From assembly GCA_012961565.1 (NCBI GenBank), contig DTZC01000048.1:1-15804 (forward strand): DNA of 15,804 bases, in the 5' to 3' direction. The translations under genes were made by a program, and so were the position numbers. The DNA is from Dehalococcoidia bacterium (GTDB lineage Bacteria > Chloroflexota > Dehalococcoidia > GIF9 > UBA5629). Each line of letters opens with the position of its first letter. The first letter of the stretch is position 1. Positions 1 through 6,338 of this stretch are shown piece by piece. The notes below the pieces were generated by a model. The model had not been told where the DNA came from and did not search any database. It saw only the letters and a program-made list of their open reading frames with translations.

Positions 1-311
1 TCGCCGGTTTTCATCTCGGCGATTTTTCCCTGATAGAGGACAATGCCGCCCATGAGTTGGACATCGAAATGACGCTCGCCGATGGTACGTCTGGCAGCTT
101 CTCTAACAGCAGCAAATGCCTCAGGCAGGAGGTCATCCAGCGTCTCACCGTTTTCCAGCCGAGCTCTGAACTCATCTGTCTTGGCTCGGAGCTCGGCATC
201 ACTGAGCCGCTGGAAATCAGGTTCCAGCGAATTTATGCGGGCTACGGTAGGTTCAAGACGCTTTAGCTCTTTTTCGTTGGAATCAACAAGGCTGCCTAGC
301 CATTTAAGCAT
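1..311 (-). CDS. secA: Protein translocase subunit SecA, N-terminal part (cut by window edge)
   Basis: SecA is the ATPase motor that pushes unfolded preproteins through the SecYEG channel. Only the first 103 codons are inside the window; the gene runs off at base 1. The translation begins [20 protein letters not shown], continues with a typical SecA N-terminal helix region ([20 protein letters not shown], then [20 protein letters not shown]), and ends with [20 protein letters not shown] followed by KTGE, the lead-in to the Walker A site. These are hallmark SecA sequences. The ATG at 309-311 lies 7 bases after the prs stop codon, with only a weak purine-rich stretch (GAGTGAAAGAA) ahead of it, so translation is probably coupled to prs. 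Identification is firm; the remaining roughly 85-90 % of the gene is not visible. Confidence 0.95.
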   Translation of the reverse strand, partial: MLKWLGSLVDSNEKELKRLEPTVARINSLEPDFQRLSDAELRAKTDEFRARLENGETLDDLLPEAFAAVREAARRTIGERHFDVQLMGGIVLYQGKIAEMKTG

Positions 312-318
312 GGTTCTT

Positions 319-1257
319 TCACTCGAACATGGCACCCACAGAGAGACCGGTATGGATGCGGTGTATGGCTTCGCCGAGGAGAGGAGCTGTGGGTAACACG
401 GTGATTTTGTCCAGCATCTTGTCCTTGCTGACGGGCAGCGTGTCGGTGACAACTACTTCTTTGACCGGTGATTTGGCAATCCGTTCCCTGGCTGGTCCTG
501 AGAACACAGGATGGGTGCAGCAGGCATAGACTTCTGTGGCGCCATGTTCCAGGAGGGTCTCTACAGCTTTGACCAGTGAGCCAGCGGTGTCTATTTCATC
601 ATCGATAGTGAGGGCACGCATGCCATCGACCTCGCCAATAACGTTGAGGGTCTCGGTGACATCGATGTTGCCCATCCGTCTTTTTTCAATGATAGCCAGC
701 GGTGCGTTGAGCTTGGCTGCTACATCGCGGGCACGTGCTGAAATGCCGATATCGGTGGCGACTACCGCCACGTTTTCCAGTGCTTTCTGCTTCCAATAAT
801 CGCTGAGAATGGACAGAGCGGTAAGTTCATCCACGGGTATATTGAAGAAACCCTGAATCTGGGCGGCGTGGAGGTCTATGGTCAGCAGGCGGTTGGCACC
901 AGCGGTGGTGAGAAGGTCAGCTATAAGTCGAGCGGTAATGGGCACGCGAGGCTGGTCTTTTTTGTCGGTGCGACCGTAAGCATAGTACGGGATTACCGCG
1001 GTGATTCTGCCAGCGGAGGCTCGCTTGAAAGCATCGATCATAATAAGTAGCTCAACCAGGTTCTTGTTGACTGGCGAGGACAGAGGTTGGATAACAAACA
1101 CATCTCGTTCGCGGACGTTCTCCAGAATACGGACGAAAATATTCTCGTTGCTGAATTCAAAGACCTCAGCTTTGCCCAAGGGTATTCCCAGGTATTCACA
1201 GATTGCCCTGGCCAACGCAGGATGGGCATTGCCGCTGAAGACCTTGAGTTCGTCCAT
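319..1257 (-). CDS. prs: Ribose-phosphate pyrophosphokinase (PRPP synthetase)
   Basis: This enzyme makes PRPP from ribose 5-phosphate and ATP in the cytosol, feeding purine, pyrimidine, histidine, tryptophan and NAD synthesis. At 312 residues it has the usual family length. Visible motifs are the N-terminal KVFSGNAHP segment, the ATP loop region [10 protein letters not shown] (91-100), [11 protein letters not shown] (128-138), the basic EKRRMGN stretch (191-197) of the catalytic flexible loop, and the PRPP-binding loop [11 protein letters not shown] (217-227). Two small departures from the common bacterial pattern are seen: the segment usually written SPDxGG reads ATDIGI (167-172), and the PRPP loop has E where M is frequent. 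The active-site core is otherwise intact, so it is probably functional. It lies just upstream of secA in transcription order and appears to be the first gene of that unit. Confidence 0.95.
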   Translation of the reverse strand: MDELKVFSGNAHPALARAICEYLGIPLGKAEVFEFSNENIFVRILENVRERDVFVIQPLSSPVNKNLVELLIMIDAFKRASAGRITAVIPYYAYGRTDKKDQPRVPITARLIADLLTTAGANRLLTIDLHAAQIQGFFNIPVDELTALSILSDYWKQKALENVAVVATDIGISARARDVAAKLNAPLAIIEKRRMGNIDVTETLNVIGEVDGMRALTIDDEIDTAGSLVKAVETLLEHGATEVYACCTHPVFSGPARERIAKSPVKEVVVTDTLPVSKDKMLDKITVLPTAPLLGEAIHRIHTGLSVGAMFE

Positions 1258-1286
1258 AGTTTACTTTAGCGCTTACCTTATCAATA

Positions 1287-1316
1287 ATTATAGCACCAAA
1301 GGCGTTGCCGTGTCTC
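1287..1316 (-). promoter_or_regulatory. Candidate promoter of prs-secA
   Basis: On the minus strand, TATAAT (1287-1292) is preceded by TGC, giving an extended -10 (TGCTATAAT). A weaker -35 GAGACA (1311-1316) lies 18 bases further upstream. The -10 ends 29 bases before the prs ATG, leaving a short leader. The rest of the prs-nth gap (about 1320-1510) contains nothing I can identify. Confidence 0.6.
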
Positions 1317-1513
1317 ATTAACATTAACAGAAGTGGCTTCATTTCGGCGGTAGTGGCCTCTCGTCCAAGGCTGCTTGCCGAGCACCCCTGCCGGGCTGTA
1401 GCTGGCTATCAAGGGGTGGTGAAGGGTGGTAACTGCATGGGTTTCCAGATGGTTGATACTCCGCAGCTAGCGGCAAATTCTGACTGCTGGGGTCCACTTC
1501 CGCGTTTATGAGG

Positions 1514-1519
1514 TATAAT
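1514..1519 (+). promoter_or_regulatory. -10 box of nth, placed for a leaderless mRNA
   Basis: A perfect TATAAT ends 8 bases before the ATG of nth. Transcription normally starts about 7 bases after the -10, so the first transcribed base would fall on or within two bases of the start codon. No convincing -35 is present at 16-18 bases upstream, and no Shine-Dalgarno sequence fits between the -10 and the ATG. Confidence 0.5.
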
Positions 1520-1527
1520 ATGTTGGC

Positions 1528-2208
1528 ATGTGTGGCAATACAGTAAAGCAGGTGCTCGATTTGCTGGTCAATGAGTATGGGGAGTGCGAGTGGCGGTTAC
1601 GGCAGGGCCCGATAGCAGTGCTGGTGCAGACGATTCTATCACAGAATACGTCGGACAGGAATTCGGGGAGGGCTTTTGAGCAGCTTCTGGAGTCCTTTGA
1701 TGGCTGGGGAGACATAGCTGATGCTGCTGTCGGTGAAATTGCTGGCTGCATAAGGACTGGGGGACTGGGAGCAGTCAAAGCCAGATACATAAAACAGGTG
1801 CTGACGGAGATAAGGCGCAGGCTGGGTGGATTTGACCTAAGCTTTCTGGCAGAGATGCCTGTGGACAATGCCAGGAACTGGCTAAAGCAGCTGCCTGGCG
1901 TGGGCACGAAAACGGCTAGCTGTGTGCTGCTTTTCGCCCTCAGGATGCCGGCCTTGCCGGTGGACACGCATGTTTTTCGTGTTGCCAAGAGACTGGGGCT
2001 GCTCGATTCCAGAGCTTCTGTGGAGCGAGCTCACAAGCTGCTGGAGAGAGTTGTGCCGCCGCAGGATATATACCAATTTCATGTCCTGACGATAGAGCAC
2101 GGTCGGAAGGTATGCAGAGCCAGGCAGCCCCGCTGCCAGCACTGTGTGCTGCAGGAGCTGTGTGTTAGCTATAATGAGCTTGCTGGTGGTAACAGTGGGG
2201 TGGCGTGA
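1528..2208 (+). CDS. nth: Endonuclease III-type DNA glycosylase/AP lyase
   Basis: A base-excision-repair enzyme of the HhH-GPD superfamily that removes damaged (mainly oxidised) pyrimidines and cuts the abasic site. The helix-hairpin-helix LPGVGTKTAS (122-131) carries the presumed catalytic lysine K128, and VDTHV (145-149) supplies the presumed catalytic aspartate D146. An intact [4Fe-4S] motif C-x6-C-x2-C-x5-C is formed by C196, C203, C206 and C212. The N-terminal IAVLVQTILSQNTSD is also typical. At 226 residues it is a normal family length. The ATG at 1528 is the only start that keeps the conserved N-terminal helix; it has no Shine-Dalgarno sequence. The gene stands alone, divergent from prs and convergent with the histidine kinase. 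MutY is less likely because the overall layout and length fit Nth; the exact substrate range cannot be read from sequence. Confidence 0.9.
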   Translation: MCGNTVKQVLDLLVNEYGECEWRLRQGPIAVLVQTILSQNTSDRNSGRAFEQLLESFDGWGDIADAAVGEIAGCIRTGGLGAVKARYIKQVLTEIRRRLGGFDLSFLAEMPVDNARNWLKQLPGVGTKTASCVLLFALRMPALPVDTHVFRVAKRLGLLDSRASVERAHKLLERVVPPQDIYQFHVLTIEHGRKVCRARQPRCQHCVLQELCVSYNELAGGNSGVA

Positions 2209-2259
2209 ACGCATTGCCGACGGCAGTGGAGAAAGGGCGCATTACAGTCTGCGGCATCC

Positions 2260-3678
2260 TCACGGAATTCGGCTAACAGGCAACCTGACTGTGAAGTCGG
2301 TCCCTTGCCCCAGTCTGCTTCGAGCCTGGATATCGCCGTTGTGAGCTCGAACTATCTGTCTGGCGATGGCAAGTCCCAAGCCTGCGCCAGCCTTATTCGC
2401 TGAGGCATCAGCGCGGTAAAAGCGCTCGAAGATATGTCTCAACTGTTCTGCTGGAATTCCAGGTCCGGTATCTGATATGGTGATTTCGACGAAGTCGGGA
2501 TGAGGCTGGTGGGCAGCGATGCTGACAGAGCCGCCCCGCGGTGTGTGTTTCAGGGCATTATCGAGCAGGTTGCCGATGACTTGCTCCAGGCGGTCGATAT
2601 CGCCGACCACTGTTGGCAGTGGCTGGATGTCTGTTTTCAACTCTATGCCTTTTTCCTCAGCCCGCATAAGAAAGACCTCATGGCACTGCTGGAGGAGTTC
2701 TTTCAAGTCCACTGGCTCTCTGACCATGGTTATCTGACCTGATTCCAGTCTGGAGAACTCAAGCAGCTCCTCTACCAGTCGCATCATGCGTCGGGATTCT
2801 TCTTCGATGACTGTAGCCGCTTTGAGCTGTGTCTCACTATTTCTGACAGTTCCGTCAAGCATGGCCTGGGCAAACCCTTTTATGGAGGTGAGCGGGCTTC
2901 TCAGTTCGTGTGAGACATCAGCCACGAAGTCGCGTAACATTTGCTGGGAACGTTTTATTTGCTTCGCCATCAGGTTGAAGCTTGCAGCCAGCCCCCTAAC
3001 CTCCTCAGGCCCAGCTACAGGGACTTTCTGTTCATAATTGCCCCGAGCCATGTCTTCGGCGGCATCTGTGACGCGCCGTACCGGCAGGTAGACAGAGCGG
3101 GCAAGCAGGAGAGCTATCACTATAGATACGGTCAGCGCGATGAGTCCCGCCCAGAGGAAAGGCTTGGCAAAGTCTAGCCACCAGCCTAGAGCTCCGCTGG
3201 TAGGCATAGCTAACACCAGTGCCTTGGGAGGTGGTGAGCTTAACGACCTGAATATTCCGCCCAGGCGGTAGGCAACGAGTACAGCTCTGTTACCATTAGG
3301 CGAGGTGTAGCTCCCTCGGTACGATTTCGGGGGAGGGGGCAGTGGCTTATCGAATTCCAGCCTGGGGGGTGGTGTCCAGGGACTTTCTTCAGGGGCTGCT
3401 TGCTTGATGACCGTATTATGGGCGTCCAGCAAAAGAATGTGCGCTCCTGTTGCCTGTGACAGCTCCTCTATATTGCTCCATGCCTGCTCCAGAGAAAGAC
3501 GCCCTGCAACTGCTGCTCTGAACTGGACGTAGATAGGTAGTGCCATATCGTTGAGCCGTGCCATAACCAGCCTGTCGCGGTAGTCCTGAAATAGCACCAG
3601 CAGGGTGGCGGCGACAATGCCCAGACACAAGACTATAATAAGAATGAAGGACAGGATAAGACGTGTGCGCAGGCTCAT
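2260..3678 (-). CDS. Membrane sensor histidine kinase (HAMP-HisKA-HATPase)
   Basis: This is the sensor partner of the response regulator encoded just upstream. Domains in its 472 residues: TM1 about 7-30, an extracytoplasmic sensor region about 31-171, TM2 about 172-193, HAMP 194-245, then HisKA with the phospho-acceptor H257 in DVSHELRSPLTSIKGF. The HATPase domain shows the N box NLLDNALKHT (370-379), G1 box DTGPGI (403-408), F box ERFYR and G2 box GAGLGLAIA (431-439). All catalytic boxes are intact. The sensor region contains an unusual proline-rich stretch (about 98-118) with PPP and PPPP runs; no known ligand domain is recognisable there. The start ATG is preceded by AAGGA about 12 bases upstream, and 20 bases separate it from the regulator stop codon. 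Architecture resembles BaeS/PhoR/ResE-type kinases; the signal is unknown. Confidence 0.93.
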   Translation of the reverse strand: MSLRTRLILSFILIIVLCLGIVAATLLVLFQDYRDRLVMARLNDMALPIYVQFRAAVAGRLSLEQAWSNIEELSQATGAHILLLDAHNTVIKQAAPEESPWTPPPRLEFDKPLPPPPKSYRGSYTSPNGNRAVLVAYRLGGIFRSLSSPPPKALVLAMPTSGALGWWLDFAKPFLWAGLIALTVSIVIALLLARSVYLPVRRVTDAAEDMARGNYEQKVPVAGPEEVRGLAASFNLMAKQIKRSQQMLRDFVADVSHELRSPLTSIKGFAQAMLDGTVRNSETQLKAATVIEEESRRMMRLVEELLEFSRLESGQITMVREPVDLKELLQQCHEVFLMRAEEKGIELKTDIQPLPTVVGDIDRLEQVIGNLLDNALKHTPRGGSVSIAAHQPHPDFVEITISDTGPGIPAEQLRHIFERFYRADASANKAGAGLGLAIARQIVRAHNGDIQARSRLGQGTDFTVRLPVSRIP

Positions 3679-3698
3679 CTTAAGCTTCTATCCTTGAG

Positions 3699-4388
3699 TT
3701 ATTTGTTAAGTGCTGGTGGTCGCGACACCATCTTGTAGCCTACACCGCGGACTGTCTCTATGAGGGCACTCGAGCCAGCAAGCTTGTCCCGCAGGTGGTT
3801 GACGTGAATATCGACGGTTCGTGTCTCTCCATAGTAGTCGGTCCCCCAGACTGCCTCCAGCAGTTGCTCCCGGGTAAGGACAATCCCCAGGTTCTGGGCG
3901 AGGGTGGTCAACAGGTCAAATTCCTTGGTGCGCAGTCTCAGGGGTTGTCCATCTAGGGTCACCTCACGTCGGGCGGGGTCAATTTGAAGGTTACCTACTG
4001 CTATGATTTGACCCGGTCTTACCCCGGCTTGGTAGCGGCGGAGTATGGCTTTGACCCGGGCTACCAGCTCTCTGGGATTGAACGGTTTTGTCAGGTAGTC
4101 ATCGGCACCCAGCTCAAGCCCTACTATCTTGTCCACATCTTCTCTTCGGGCGGTGAGCATGAGTATCGGGACATCGCTTTTCTTGCGTATCTCACGGCAT
4201 ACATCGAAGCCATCAATATCAGGTAGCATCAGGTCGAGGACGATAAGGGAAGGTTTAGAGCTACCTAACTTTGCCAGAGCGTCGCTGCCGCGGCCTGCTC
4301 CTTCCACATGATAACCATCCTGTTCCAAGTATAACTTGGCAAGTTCTATAATATTGGGCTCATCGTCGACGACTAGTATAGTTGCCAT
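3699..4388 (-). CDS. OmpR/PhoB-family response regulator
   Basis: A 229-residue two-domain regulator. The receiver domain has the acidic pair D8-D9 (VVDDEP), phospho-acceptor D52 (VLDLMLPD), switch T79 (MLTAR) and K101 (LTKPFNP). The C-terminal winged helix (about 130-224) shows LRTKEFDLLTTLAQN, the Y-Y-G-E-T-R-T-V-D-I-H-V-N-H-L-R recognition region, and ends with IETVRGVGYKM. All phosphorelay residues are present. It is the first gene of a two-gene operon with the histidine kinase and has its own -10 box (4436-4441). OmpR-type regulators bind as dimers to direct repeats spaced about 11 bp; such repeats occur at its own promoter and, more clearly, upstream of the neighbouring exported-protein genes (6180-6199), which makes that pair a candidate target. 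The regulon itself is inference. Confidence 0.95.
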   Translation of the reverse strand: MATILVVDDEPNIIELAKLYLEQDGYHVEGAGRGSDALAKLGSSKPSLIVLDLMLPDIDGFDVCREIRKKSDVPILMLTARREDVDKIVGLELGADDYLTKPFNPRELVARVKAILRRYQAGVRPGQIIAVGNLQIDPARREVTLDGQPLRLRTKEFDLLTTLAQNLGIVLTREQLLEAVWGTDYYGETRTVDIHVNHLRDKLAGSSALIETVRGVGYKMVSRPPALNK

Positions 4389-4430
4389 GGCGCAGCCTCA
4401 CAGATAAAACTTAGGTAGCCTCGTTAGCTT

Positions 4431-4447
4431 TCCTAATTATATCCTAA
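4431..4447 (-). promoter_or_regulatory. -10 region of the two-component operon with an 11-bp-spaced repeat
   Basis: On the minus strand a TATAAT box occupies 4436-4441, giving a leader of roughly 40 bases before the regulator ATG. No good -35 is seen 16-18 bases upstream. The hexamer TTAGGA (plus strand TCCTAA at 4431-4436 and 4442-4447) occurs twice with exactly 11-bp spacing and straddles the -10, a position suited to autorepression by an OmpR-type dimer. Confidence 0.5.
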
Positions 4448-4477
4448 AGTGTCCTGGAGTGCTTGTTGTCGGTTAAC

Positions 4478-4505
4478 GATGAGCCAGGCTGCAGCCTGGC
4501 TCATC
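4478..4505 (-). terminator. Perfect 28-base palindrome after the repeat-protein gene
   Basis: The two 13-base arms (GATGAGCCAGGCT and AGCCTGGCTCATC) pair completely around GC, so the RNA can form a GC-rich hairpin of about 12 bp. It lies about 50 bases beyond the stop codon of the 4555-5481 gene. No run of U follows on the minus strand, so termination would not be the classical intrinsic type; it may instead protect the mRNA 3' end. Confidence 0.6.
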
Positions 4506-4554
4506 CCTGAATGACATGTGCTTGGTCTACTGGGTAGCCGTCTGTTTGTTAATA

Positions 4555-5481
4555 TTACCATCTAGGAAACCCTGGCTGCCTGAATGGCGGCACTGGTCGT
4601 AGCGGAGGAACGTCTGGTCTGGCTTTAATCCAGGCTTTATACTCATCTGCCTGTTGCTGCGTCCAGAGGCCCTCATTTACCAGTTCCCGGAGTCTGGCAT
4701 CGAGAGCCTCCTCCCGCAGTGCCGTCTGAGCCTGCTTGAAGGCGTCTTCAAGCTCCTGTTTGTTGATGCCAAGTATTTCCGCGACGCGCGCAGCCAGGAC
4801 ATCACGCCGCTGTTGTATTTTCTCAGTCCGTTCTTTCAACAGTTCAGGCCTAACCTCAGGCATTTCAGGTCTGGCTTCCAGCCATGCCTTGAACTGGTCG
4901 AGCTGTTCCTGAGTTATTTCGCCTTCATCCAGCAGCCTTTTGAGTTGCCAGAGGGGCACCCTAGGAATATCGGGTCTCGACTCCAACCAAGCTTTGTATT
5001 CATCTGCCTGCTGCTGGGTGATTATGCCTTGCTCTATCAGTCTCTCGGTAAACGTGGGCCAGATTCTGGGAATGTCCGGTCTGGCTTCCAGCCATGCCTT
5101 GAACTGGTCTATCTGCTCCTGGGTTATGATACCCTTTTCCATTGCTTCCTTGAGCTGTCCCCGCGGGACTTTCGGAATGTCTGGTCTGGCTTCCAGCCAG
5201 GCTTGGTACTCATTCACTTGCTGCTGCGTTAGCGTTCCTTCTTCGACCAGCTCCTGGAGTCTTGAATTGAGGGCTTCCTCTCGCAATTCCTGTCTAGCCT
5301 GTGTGATGGCATCTTCAAGCTCCTGCTGGTCGATGTTCAATATCTCGGCAGCTCGAGCTATCAGGGCACTCCGTCGAGGCGGACCTGGCCCATCTTGTGC
5401 CAATGCGGTAGCGGGCATAGTTGCTACCAGCATGGCAGCAGCTAACAGGACAGGAAGGATGACTTTAAAGACCTGTTTCAT
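4555..5481 (-). CDS. Exported protein with five ~30-residue 'TQ(Q/E)Q...AWLEARPD' repeats
   Basis: Function unknown. The 308-residue product starts with a clear Sec signal peptide (MKQVFKVILPVLLAAAML...) and a likely cleavage after ALA (28/29). The mature part is helical and charged. Five copies of a unit with consensus RL-x-EL-x-EEG-x-xTQQQ-x-DEYKAWLEARPDIP lie at about 74-103, 109-138, 144-173, 179-208 and 263-292. The first and last copies are each preceded by an AEIL(N/G)I..QELEDA..QA...LREEAL helix pair (about 44-72 and 233-261). The style resembles small secreted DUF2680-type proteins of Firmicutes, an analogy rather than a family call. The ATG at 5481 is chosen over a GTG at 5502 because AAGGAGGT (5491-5498) gives ideal spacing to the ATG and overlaps the GTG. 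It follows the 5570-6046 gene, probably in one transcript. Confidence 0.88.
   Translation of the reverse strand: MKQVFKVILPVLLAAAMLVATMPATALAQDGPGPPRRSALIARAAEILNIDQQELEDAITQARQELREEALNSRLQELVEEGTLTQQQVNEYQAWLEARPDIPKVPRGQLKEAMEKGIITQEQIDQFKAWLEARPDIPRIWPTFTERLIEQGIITQQQADEYKAWLESRPDIPRVPLWQLKRLLDEGEITQEQLDQFKAWLEARPEMPEVRPELLKERTEKIQQRRDVLAARVAEILGINKQELEDAFKQAQTALREEALDARLRELVNEGLWTQQQADEYKAWIKARPDVPPLRPVPPFRQPGFPRW
4606..5262 (-). repeat. In-frame coding repeats, 105-bp units with a 210-bp higher-order period
   Basis: Units of about 90 bases recur every 105 bases at 5173-5262, 5068-5157, 4963-5052 and 4858-4947, with a fifth at 4606-4695. A 32-base block is identical at 4868-4899 and 5078-5109, exactly 210 bases apart. 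Odd units encode TQQQ..EY and even units encode TQEQ.DQFKAWLEARP, so the array appears to have grown by duplication of a two-unit block. Confidence 0.85.
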
Positions 5482-5513
5482 TTCTGTTTTACCTCCTTTC
5501 ACAAGTTTCAGCT

Positions 5514-5544
5514 GGACAAGCCAGGGTGCTACCCTGGCTTGTCC
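5514..5544 (-). terminator. 14-bp perfect hairpin between the two exported-protein genes
   Basis: Arms GGACAAGCCAGGGT and ACCCTGGCTTGTCC pair perfectly around a GCT loop. It starts about 25 bases after the stop of the 5570-6046 gene and ends about 15 bases before the Shine-Dalgarno of the next gene. There is no U run on the transcribed (minus) strand, so it may be a partial terminator or an mRNA-stabilising element that sets unequal expression of the two genes. Its AGCCAGG core is shared with the palindrome at 4478-4505. Confidence 0.55.
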
Positions 5545-5569
5545 ACACTTTTGTCTGTTGATAACTGGC

Positions 5570-6046
5570 TCACTCGGCGGGGGTAATCAGCACCGGTTTG
5601 GGAAAAACAGTGCTCCACTCTCCGGGTCTGCCATTAATCTGGTAAGTCCCGTGTCCCCAGAGGATGGCACCACCGCGACCTTTGGCATAAAGGTCAATGT
5701 TGACACCAGCTACTACAACGCGGATGTTGCTCCCCTTAATATCAGCAGTACCGTGGAGACCGGCATACTGAACCCAGCCATCGGCGAACACCTTCTTGCG
5801 ACCGTATCCACTTACCTCAATCCTGGCATCGCCAGCAACATCTTTTATCCAGAGTGTACCGTTGCCGCTGAGTTCGACCTTGCCTCTACCACCGAGCAAG
5901 GCTATGCCATCTCCATGGGCGGTAAGCTCACCAACGCCTCTGACTTTAACGTCTGCACCGACATCATCGGCGAGGACTGCCGGGGCAAATCCCAAGCTGG
6001 CTACCAGAGCGATGGCGACCAGTGCCAGGCTCAAAATCTTTTTCAT
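5570..6046 (-). CDS. Exported glycine-rich beta-repeat protein, function unknown
   Basis: A 158-residue protein with a standard signal peptide (MKKILSLALVAIALVASLGF), likely cleaved after VLA (26/27). The mature part is a run of short beta-strand segments, each about 10 residues and punctuated by GxG: VRGVGELTAHGDG, LLGGRGKVELSGNG, LWIKDVAGDARIEVSGYG, then WVQYAGLHGTADIKGSN, VVVAGVNIDLYAKGRG and ILWGHGTYQING. This layout suggests a beta-solenoid or beta-sandwich surface protein; I recall similar small exported proteins in other bacteria and archaea but cannot name a family. The ATG is preceded by AAAGGAGGT with about 8 bases spacing. It is the promoter-proximal gene of a pair with the repeat protein at 4555-5481, behind a promoter carrying 11-bp-spaced repeats that suggest control by an OmpR-type regulator such as the one at 3699-4388. 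Confidence 0.85.
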   Translation of the reverse strand: MKKILSLALVAIALVASLGFAPAVLADDVGADVKVRGVGELTAHGDGIALLGGRGKVELSGNGTLWIKDVAGDARIEVSGYGRKKVFADGWVQYAGLHGTADIKGSNIRVVVAGVNIDLYAKGRGGAILWGHGTYQINGRPGEWSTVFPKPVLITPAE

Positions 6047-6144
6047 TTCTCACACCTCCTTTCTTATTCTGACTGCAAGTTAGCTACGAGCTATGACGGG
6101 GCCCCCCTTGTTCCAGCCATGCTAACTCTACAGTCTTCACAACC

Positions 6145-6199
6145 AGTATAACGGGCGATTGTTGCCACGGTTTAATCGTTGTGTAAACTCTGTGTAAAA
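6145..6199 (-). promoter_or_regulatory. Promoter of the exported-protein pair with OmpR/PhoB-like direct repeats
   Basis: On the minus strand a TATACT -10 (6145-6150) lies about 100 bases before the ATG at 6046, with no recognisable -35. Just upstream, TTTACACA occurs twice (within 6180-6188 and 6191-6199 on the plus strand, as TGTGTAAA), spaced exactly 11 bp, and a degenerate third copy (5 of 8 matches) falls at 6169-6176, at the -35 position. An activator box replacing the -35 is the usual arrangement for PhoB/OmpR-type control. The sequence match is seen; the regulator is inferred. Confidence 0.55.
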
Positions 6200-6243
6200 A
6201 ATAGACTTTGTGCCACACAATCTTGCTTGTCGGGTCAGGCGTC

Positions 6244-6264
6244 TGCTTTCCGGCGAGGAAAGCA
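6244..6264 (-). terminator. Short hairpin downstream of the ABC exporter operon
   Basis: TGCTTTCC and GGAAAGCA form an 8-bp perfect stem around a GGCGA loop, about 75 bases after the stop codon of the permease gene. No U run follows on the minus strand. It could mark the end of the glyA-ABC transcript, but a chance hairpin cannot be excluded. Confidence 0.35.
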
Positions 6265-6338
6265 ATGGGGGACTATTTCGCTGGCAGCGGTGTACCGGGC
6301 TCGACTTACACAACTCAGGTGGGTGGTGGAGAGTGAGG

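Noticed and set aside
1305..1511. Short plus-strand open frame in the prs-nth gap
   Set aside because: No ribosome site, no recognisable protein features, and it overlaps the prs and nth promoter regions.
4606..5262. Regularly spaced repeats that could suggest a CRISPR array
   Set aside because: The period is 105 bases, the units are in-frame coding with diverged copies, and there are no unrelated spacers.
6099..6108. GC-only palindrome-like run (GGGGCCCCCC) in the leader of the 5570-6046 gene
   Set aside because: Cannot form a stable hairpin without a loop and has no known regulatory form.
4940..6151. A 403-codon open frame on the plus strand across the two exported-protein genes
   Set aside because: It is antisense to two genes with signal peptides and good ribosome sites; its length follows from the biased composition of the repeats. 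The translation is low-complexity and has no ribosome site.
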